Of a DNA stretch of 64,000 nt, positions 58,401 through 64,000 are shown in pieces. Source of the stretch: Rhodoblastus sp963828185. GTDB lineage: Bacteria > Pseudomonadota > Alphaproteobacteria > Rhizobiales > Beijerinckiaceae. The DNA lies in NCBI GenBank assembly GCA_963828185.1, contig CAWHDV010000017.1, positions 62,001-126,000 on the forward strand, written 5' to 3'. Both the position numbers and the translations under genes were made by a program. Below the pieces are notes generated by a model. That model was not told the origin of the DNA. It saw only the letters and a list, made by a program, of their open reading frames with translations, and did no database searches. Every line of letters begins with the position of its first letter. Positions within the stretch are counted from its first letter, which is position 1.

Positions 58401-61400
58401 GAGCGCGTCGGCGCGCGCGCCGATCCGGTCGGCGACGCCGCCGCCCAGTTCCTCGACGACCTTTTCGAAGCCGCGCAGGTTGTCGGTCAGCGTCTGGCGC
58501 AGCGCTTCGGTCTGCGACCTGATATGCTCGGCCGAGCCTTCGCTGCCGCCGCGCATAAGCTGTTCGAGCGCGGCCAGCTGGGCGACGAAATCGGCGTTGA
58601 AGCGTTGGCTGTGCTGCGCCAGGCTGTCCCGCGCCAGGCCGACGCCGCTGTCCATCTGGCCCTCGAAGGATTGGAGGCTCGAGGCGATCTGCTGCGCCAG
58701 CCGGTCGGCGTGCTGGCCGATGCTGCTGGAGGTGTCGTCCCCGCCGCGCAGAAGAGTGTCCTCGAAGGCGTTGAGCCGTTCGGCCAGGGTCTCGTTGATG
58801 CGGTCGCCATGCATGCCGATGGCGGCGATGGCTTCGCTCGCGACCTGGGCGAAGCGCCTCTGCGTCTCGCCGACGCGCTGGGTGATGGCTTCCGTGGTCT
58901 GGCCGGTGGTGGCGGCGAAATTGCGGTCGATCGTCGCGGTCTGGGCGAGCAGGCCGTTGAGGATGGCCTCGGCCGCCGCTTCGAACTGCGCCTGGGTCGT
59001 GGCGATATTGCGCGTCAGGACGTCGCTGACGGCGTGGCTGATCGCGTCCATCGACTGGCGCAGGCTCTGCGTCCGGCTTTCCGCCAGGCCGATCGTCTGG
59101 TCGGTGAGCCTGGCGAACTCGCCCTGGAAACCTTCCGCATGGGCGTTGAGCGCGGCGATCTGCTCGCTCGACTTGGCGTCGAAGGCGGTGAGAGCCGTTC
59201 CGACCTGCCGGTCGAGGGTCTCGTTGACCGAGCGGCTGGACTGCTCCAGCGTTTCGCGCAGGCGCCGCGTGCGGTTTTCCGCCCCGCCGATCGTTTCATC
59301 GGTCAGCCTGGCGAACTGGTCGTGGAAGGATTCGGCATGGCCGTTGAGGGCTGCGACCTGCTCGTGCGATTTCGCCTCGAAGGCTTCGAGCGTTGTCTCG
59401 ACATTCTGGTGCAGGGCCTCGCCGACCGTGCGGCTGGTTTGCTCCAGCAACTCGCGCAGATGATTGGCGCGGTTTTCGGCGTCGCCGATCGTTTCCTCGG
59501 TCAGCTTGGCGAACTGGTTGTGGAAACTTTCGGCATGGCCGTTGAGGGCTGCGACCTGCTCGTGCGACTTCGCCTCGAAGGCTTCGAGCGTTGTCTCGAC
59601 ATTCTGGTGCAGGGCCTCGCCGACCGTGCGGCTGGTTTGCTCCAGCAACTCGCGCAGATGATTGGCGCGGTTTTCGGCGTCGCCGATCGTTTCCTCGGTC
59701 AGCTTGGCGAACTGGTTGTGGAAACTTTCGGCGTGGCCGTGCAGCGCCACGACCTGCTCCTGCAACTTCGCGTCGAATGCGAGCAAGGTGGCGTCGGTCG
59801 TGCCCGCGAACTGGGCGTGCGTCGCCTCGGCGGTCGACGCGAACAGCGCCTGAGCCGCCGTGACGTGCTGGTCGAGCGAGGAGGCGACGATGAGGCTGGT
59901 CGCTTCCAGCAATTCGCGCAGGCTCTGCGCCCGCGCATCGGCATGGTCGGTCGTCTCGGCGGACAGCCGGGTGAAATGTTCGTTGAAGGCGTCGGTGTGG
60001 CCGGCGAGCGCCGTGAGCTGGTCCTGGGTCGCGGCGGCGACCATGTGTTCGAGCCGCTCGCCCTGCATGGTCACAGCGTCGATGGTCTGTTGCGCCGTCT
60101 GGGTGAATTGCTCCTGGAAGGCGCTGGTGTGGCCGACGAGGGCCGCCAGGGTCTCGTGCGTCGAGGAGCCGACCGTCTGCTCCAGATGTTCGACATTCTG
60201 CCGGAACGCCTGCTCGATCGACCTGGCCTGGGCGTCGAGTGTCTCCAGCGTGCGCGCCGGAAATCGCGTCGAGTTGCTCCTGCAGGGCGTGGGTCTTTTC
60301 GCCGATCGCCGCGAGCGTCGTCTCGGTGGCGTGGCCGACCGTATCGCGCAGAAGCTCGGTTTGGCCCGCGACGCCTTCCATGGCGTCGGCGGCGGTGCGG
60401 GCGAATTGCTCGTTGAACGCCTGGGTGTGGCCGGCGAAGGCGGCGAGCGTCTCGTCGGCCGCGAGATGGAAGCTTTCACGCAGGCTTTCGGCGTGGCCGG
60501 CGACGCTTTCGACCGTCTGCATGCTGAGGCTGGCGTAGGTCTGGCCGATGGCCTCGGCGTTGGCGCCGAAATCGGCGACCGCGCAATTCGTCGTTTCGGC
60601 GACATGCGTCTGCAGCGCTTGCGCCTGCGCGCTCATGTCCTGCATGGCGGCCTGGGTGGCCAAGGTGAAGTCTTCCGTGGTGCGGGCGCGATGCGCCGTC
60701 AGGGCTTCCGCGAAGGCGTCGCCGGTGGCGCTCAGCACGTTCTGCGCCTGGTGGGTTTCCTCATGCAGCCGAAGCGTCAGGTCCTCGCCGAGCGCGGCGA
60801 GGGATTGATGCAGCGCGGGGCCGTGCACGGTGACGATCTCATGCAGGCGGCTGGTCTGGCCTTCGAGCCGCGCGCTCAATTCGTCGCCGCGGCGACCCAG
60901 CGTGTCGCCGACCTCCTCGCCGACTTCGCGCAAATGCTGCGCCAGCGACGCCGAATGCGCGTTGACCTGCTCGACGAAGGCGCTGGCGAACGCGCGCAAT
61001 TCGCCGTCGACTTGCGCCGAGCGCTGGTCGATCGAGCCAGAAACCTCGACGCCCGAGCGATGGAAGCGCTCGAGCAGGCTTTCCGCGCGACCCTCGAGTT
61101 GCCGCATGAGGTCTTCGCCGGATTTGGCGAAGGCCGCGTGGACGCCGGCGGCCTTGTCCTCGAGCGCGACGGAGATGCGCCCGCTGCTCTGGTCGAGCAG
61201 GTCGGTCAATTGTCGTGTCGCCGCTTCGAGTTCGACGGCGACCGAATTCTGCGCATCGTTCAACGCCGCCGAAACACGGTCGGAATTGACGACGATGGAT
61301 TCGCGCTCGCTCGCCAGTTCGTTGAGCAGGACGCGGATGCGGCGTTCATTGTCGCCATAGGTGCGCTCGAGCGACGACACTTCGCCCCGCACCATGGTTT

Positions 61401-62079
61401 CGAGTTCGCTGGCGCGGGCCAGGGCGCGCTCGATGCCGTCGCCCATCGAGGCGACCTCGCGGCGAATGGCCTGGCTCAAGGTGACAACCTGCTCGGTGGC
61501 GATGGTTTCCGGCTCGGCGAGGCGGATCGCCACTTCGGCCATGGAGCGGGCGGTCAGGCGCATTTCCTGCGCGCGTCGCGCCACCGAGCCCATGGAAATC
61601 AGGAAAATGATCGGGCCGGCCAGGGCAAAGACCGAAATCGCGGCCATGGGGCTGAACAGCGAGCCGGAAAAGGCCGCCCCGTGGCTGAAGATGAAATAGC
61701 CGATCCACAGGCCGGCCCATGCGGCCGAAACGACGATCGACGCCGTCATCGCGCCGGAATCGGGACGGGTTTGCAGGCTCTGGAGGATCTGGCCGACCGA
61801 AGGACGGTCGTCATTGGCCGCGCGTCCTCCCGGCGAGAAGCGCCCGCGCGAGGGCTCGCCGTCGCGCGGCGCAGCCAGTTCGTCCGAGCCTATTTCGGGC
61901 AGCTTCGGCGCGAGTTCGGACGTTTCCGGGCGGGCGGTCGGCAGATGGAAATCGAGCTTCCTGCTTTCTTCCGCCGCCTGCTGGGCCGGCGTGTCGGGCT
62001 CGACATGCAGCTTGAGCGCATCCTCGATGGCCGACAAAGCGGCGGCCGCGGGATCCTGAGCCTTGCTCGATGTGGACAT
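55446..62079 (-). CDS. Growth Pole Ring (GPR/RgsE-like) giant apolipoprotein-like protein, one-base frame change
   Basis: About 2,210 residues after one correction, close to the 2,115 reported for Agrobacterium GPR. An N-terminal charged region is followed by two hydrophobic segments near residues 113-160 (IVVSAAWAGLWIGYFIFSHG and MAAISVFALAGPIIFLISMG). About 1,800 residues of Ala-rich helical hendecads follow, with apolipoprotein-like repeats, then a globular C-terminal end (RRGDRDAFGRRLYTAQGAKT, MTRSYLISETGKVYTLLAHASG). In Agrobacterium GPR forms a ring at the growth pole and is needed for polar growth. An extra base in CCGG at 60257-60260 shifts the frame; removing it gives DAISARTLETLDAQ without a break. 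The length is then an exact codon multiple. Confidence 0.85.
57465..58010 (-). repeat. 33-bp (11-residue) repeat block in the GPR gene
   Basis: About 16 units of the pattern I(A/G)xTL(D/G)GRAxx lie in tandem, for example TLDGRANTIA, TIGGRANEIA and SLGDRANEIA. The 11-residue step fits an amphipathic hendecad coil like apolipoprotein repeats. DNA identity between units is high. Confidence 0.85.
59341..59736 (-). repeat. 198-bp near-perfect tandem duplication in the GPR gene
   Basis: Two adjacent 198-bp copies (59341-59538 and 59539-59736) differ at only two positions that I see. Each encodes 66 residues (6 x 11), including HAESFHNQFAKLTEETIGDA and ENRANHLRELLEQTSRTVGE, so the hendecad phase is kept. 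Diverged copies of the same 66-residue unit flank them. Confidence 0.92.
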
Positions 62080-62169
62080 GTCCTATCGCCCTTGTAACTA
62101 AACCCTGGAGTACCGACACACGGTCCGGCGCGGCAGACCATCCGCGCAAGGGCCGTTCCGCCGCGCGCA

Positions 62170-62184
62170 TTAAGCGGCAGTTAA
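62170..62184 (-). promoter_or_regulatory. CtrA-type box upstream of the GPR gene
   Basis: TTAAGCGGCAGTTAAC is an exact match to the CtrA full site TTAA-N7-TTAA(C). It ends about 91 bases upstream of the GPR start codon. CtrA is the alphaproteobacterial cell-cycle master regulator. Control of GPR by CtrA is an inference. The rest of the 366-bp gap to the Hpt gene (62080-62445) has no gene. Confidence 0.6.
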
Positions 62185-62445
62185 CCAAGTCTTACTCTAC
62201 GCTCCCGCCGTCACGATGAAAACCTGCGCCCGCCCGCCTTTTGCCAACGTCGTTAACGCCCTTTTCGCCATATTCGTCAAAACATGTCGAAAACGCCGCA
62301 AAATAAGGGATTCGTGCATTTCTGCCGAACTAGGCTGTCAGCATGAAAAGGTTGTGGATGCCGTCATCGGCGACCTGACAGCGCAGGCCGCGAAGCGACA
62401 AAAGCGCCTGCAATGAAATCAAGGACGTGTCGACAGGAGAGTTCC

Positions 62446-62844
62446 ATGGGCGCCGCCGCGCTTCGCGTTGAAGGTTTCGAAACCGGTTTCGCCGCCGTGG
62501 CGCGCGCCGCGTCGCCGTGTCCGATCGACCTGGTGCATCTGGCCCGCCAGACCATGGGCGACCGGGCGCTCGAAGTGGAGCTGCTCGCCTTGTTCGACCG
62601 CCAGGCCGGACAGATCGCGCAAAGGCTCGGCGCCCTCGACGCCGGGGGAGTCGAAGCCTGGCGCGCCGATTTGGCGCACAAGCTCAAGGGTTCGGCGCGC
62701 GCGGTCGGCGCCCACGCGGTCGCCACGGCGGCCGATAATTACGAACATTGCGCCCGCGCCGGCGTGTTGCGCCGGGCCGACGCCGACGGCCTCGTGCAGG
62801 CGGTGGCCGAAGCCCGCGCGGCGCTGCGCGATCTCGCCGGCTAG
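62446..62844 (+). CDS. Hpt (histidine phosphotransfer) domain protein
   Basis: A 132-residue single-domain phosphorelay protein. The phospho-accepting His is about H78 in LAHKLKGSARAVGAHAVA, followed by an AADNYEHCAR helix. It begins with a short leader (ALRVEGFETGFAAVARA) before PIDLVHLARQTMG. It is divergent from the GPR gene. In alphaproteobacteria Hpt proteins such as ChpT feed CtrA, but this one is not ChpT (which has a kinase-like fold). The ATG at 62446 follows ACAGGAGAGTTCC; one at 62413 is less likely. Confidence 0.88.
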   Translation: MGAAALRVEGFETGFAAVARAASPCPIDLVHLARQTMGDRALEVELLALFDRQAGQIAQRLGALDAGGVEAWRADLAHKLKGSARAVGAHAVATAADNYEHCARAGVLRRADADGLVQAVAEARAALRDLAG

Positions 62845-62853
62845 GGTGCGGAT

Positions 62854-63633
62854 CTAGACCAGAAACGACATCACAGCGTCGAGGAAGGCGCTTTCGGCCT
62901 CGACGCAGGACAGGTGCGCGGAGGGCAGGCGGACCAGCCTCGCATCCTTCAGGCTGGCCGCCAGGGCTGCGCCGCGTTCGGGCGGCGTCGAGCCGTCGGA
63001 CTCGCCGACGATGACCAGGACGGGCAGGGACGGGGCGGCGCGAATCGCGTCGCGCAGGTCCGCGTCGCGCAGCGCCGAGCAACTCGCGGCATAGCCCCGA
63101 GGGTCGCCGGCGCGCAGCATCTTGTCGATTTCTTGCGCGACATCCGGCTTTTGGGCAGTGAATTCCGGCGTCAGCCAGCGTTGCAGCACGCCGGGCGCCA
63201 GCGCCTTCATGCCGCTTTCGCGCGCCGTCCTGATTCGCGCGTTCCAGCCGCCGGCGTCAGGAAAATGCGAGGCGGTGTTGGCCAGCACGAGTTTTTCCAG
63301 CCGCCCCGGCGCATGGATCATCAGCCATTGCCCGATGGCCCCGCCCATCGACAGGCCGAGAAAACGCGCCCGCGCGAGGCCAAGGTCGTCCATCAGCGCC
63401 AGCACGTCGTCGCCGAGATCCGCCAGGACATAGGGGCCGGCGGGTGTGGCCGACGAGCCGTGGCCGCGCGCGTCAAAGCGGACGAGGTAAAACTTTTCGG
63501 CCAGGGCCGGGGCGATCGCGTCCCAGACGCGCAGATTGGCGCCGAGCGGATGGGCGAGGACCAGCGGCGGCGCGCGCCGGTCGCCGGTGACGGTGACATT
63601 GAGCGCGATCTTGCCGGTCTTTTCGCTGGTCAT
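62854..63633 (-). CDS. pcaD: 3-oxoadipate enol-lactonase-like alpha/beta hydrolase
   Basis: A 259-residue hydrolase similar to PcaD, which opens 3-oxoadipate enol-lactone in protocatechuate degradation. The nucleophile Ser is in FLGLSMGGAIGQWL near residue 95, the oxyanion segment is VLAHPLGANLRVWD, the acid is in IVGESDGSTPPE and the His in LPSAHLSCVEAE. The SMGG and AxSxLG context supports the PcaD/RutD-like group, but no other pca genes are adjacent, so the substrate is uncertain. It ends 10 bp from the convergent Hpt gene. Confidence 0.78.
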   Translation of the reverse strand: MTSEKTGKIALNVTVTGDRRAPPLVLAHPLGANLRVWDAIAPALAEKFYLVRFDARGHGSSATPAGPYVLADLGDDVLALMDDLGLARARFLGLSMGGAIGQWLMIHAPGRLEKLVLANTASHFPDAGGWNARIRTARESGMKALAPGVLQRWLTPEFTAQKPDVAQEIDKMLRAGDPRGYAASCSALRDADLRDAIRAAPSLPVLVIVGESDGSTPPERGAALAASLKDARLVRLPSAHLSCVEAESAFLDAVMSFLV

Positions 63634-63636
63634 GGC

Positions 63637-64000
63637 TCAGAACAGTTTCATGGCGCGCAGCGAGGCGTGGCCGTTGCGGCCGATGATGAGATGGTCGTGC
63701 ACCGCCACGCCGAGCGGCCTGGCCAGCGCGGCGATGGTCTGCGTCATGGTGATGTCGGCGGCTGACGGCGTGGGGTCGCCCGAAGGATGGTTATGGACGA
63801 GGATGATCGCGCTGGCGTTGAGCTCCAGCGCGCGGCGGATGATTTCGCGCGGATAGACCGGGGTATGGTCCACGGTGCCGCGCCCCTGCACCTCGTCGGC
63901 GAGCAGGCCGTTCTTCTTATCGAGGAAGATCACGCGAAATTCCTCGGTCTCGTTGAAAGCCATGGCGCTGCGGCAATAATCGAGCACTTTGGGAAACGTG
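63637..64000 (-). CDS. radC: RadC/JAB-domain protein (5' end outside window)
   Basis: The C-terminal ~121 residues of a RadC-like protein with a JAB/MPN+ metal site: HNHPSGDPTPSAAD gives two His and the Asp. Preceding text VLDYCRSAMAFNETEEFRVIF and the end HDHLIIGRNGHASLRAMKLF are typical. The family name reflects an old DNA-repair link that has not held up; the true role is unknown. The reading frame continues to the window edge without a start. It lies three bases upstream of the pcaD-like gene on the same strand and is probably co-transcribed. Confidence 0.92.
   Translation of the reverse strand, partial: TFPKVLDYCRSAMAFNETEEFRVIFLDKKNGLLADEVQGRGTVDHTPVYPREIIRRALELNASAIILVHNHPSGDPTPSAADITMTQTIAALARPLGVAVHDHLIIGRNGHASLRAMKLF

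Noticed and set aside
55344..60416. 1,690-codon plus-strand open frame
   Set aside because: Antisense shadow of the GPR gene; repeats and GC bias keep it open, and its translation is Arg/Ala/Val-rich without a fold or family.

Overview
The window is high-GC DNA from an alphaproteobacterium, most likely of the order Hyphomicrobiales (Rhizobiales). Three things point there: the block rne / amiC / PBP1A, a roughly 2,200-residue apolipoprotein-like protein matching the Growth Pole Ring family (GPR/RgsE) of polar-growing rhizobia, and a CtrA-type TTAA-N7-TTAAC box in front of it. A PQQ dehydrogenase, a di-haem peroxidase and a ModE regulator fit a Beijerinckiaceae/Methylocystaceae-like host, but I cannot name the genus. 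No tRNA, rRNA, CRISPR array, prophage or insertion sequence is visible.

Layout. 0-7.5 kb: cell-wall genes (PBP1A cut by the window edge; amidase AmiC) divergent from rne. 7.5-11.9 kb: a long non-coding stretch, a secreted phosphoesterase, an orphan ModE regulator, a PilZ protein and a Gly/His-rich secreted protein. 12-23.5 kb: branched-chain amino-acid (or related) ABC uptake, with the binding protein at 12 kb and livHMGF plus a DUF6867-like gene at 18.5-22.7 kb. Between them lie a di-haem peroxidase, CcdA, a P1 peptidase, a transglutaminase-like protease and an Nramp-like carrier. 23.7-35.1 kb: a soluble globin-coupled chemoreceptor with added PilZ and C-terminal sensor domains, flavin reductase, aquaporin, PQQ dehydrogenase, acyl-CoA carboxylase alpha subunit, a GYF membrane protein, GGCT and PanC. 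35.2-37.8 kb: a three-gene locus around a CbbX-like AAA+ ATPase, broken by many frame changes and by loss of the Walker A motif. 37.8-50.9 kb: a soluble two-component pair, porin, malic enzyme, rhodanese, metallophosphoesterase, DMT exporter, cytochrome b561, XRE-cupin regulator and dipeptide epimerase. 50.9-54.6 kb: an Mla/MCE lipid-transport operon (STAS-MlaE, MlaF, MlaD, lipoprotein). 54.7-64 kb: a Gly-rich secreted protein, the giant GPR homolog, a divergent Hpt protein, an enol-lactonase-like hydrolase and a partial radC.

Two themes run across the window. First, short tandem arrays (15-25 bp, 2-5 copies) occur at eight or more places, inside and between genes. A 198-bp near-perfect duplication sits in the GPR gene, and one array carries a one-base deletion that breaks the phosphoesterase. 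Second, single frame changes break amiC (two), the rne tail, the phosphoesterase and GPR. These may be assembly errors, whereas the dense cluster of frame changes at 35.2-37.8 kb looks more like real gene decay. Candidates for under-described biology are the AAA+ locus, the globin-MCP-PilZ-sensor receptor, and the GPR gene with its CtrA box and neighbouring Hpt gene.
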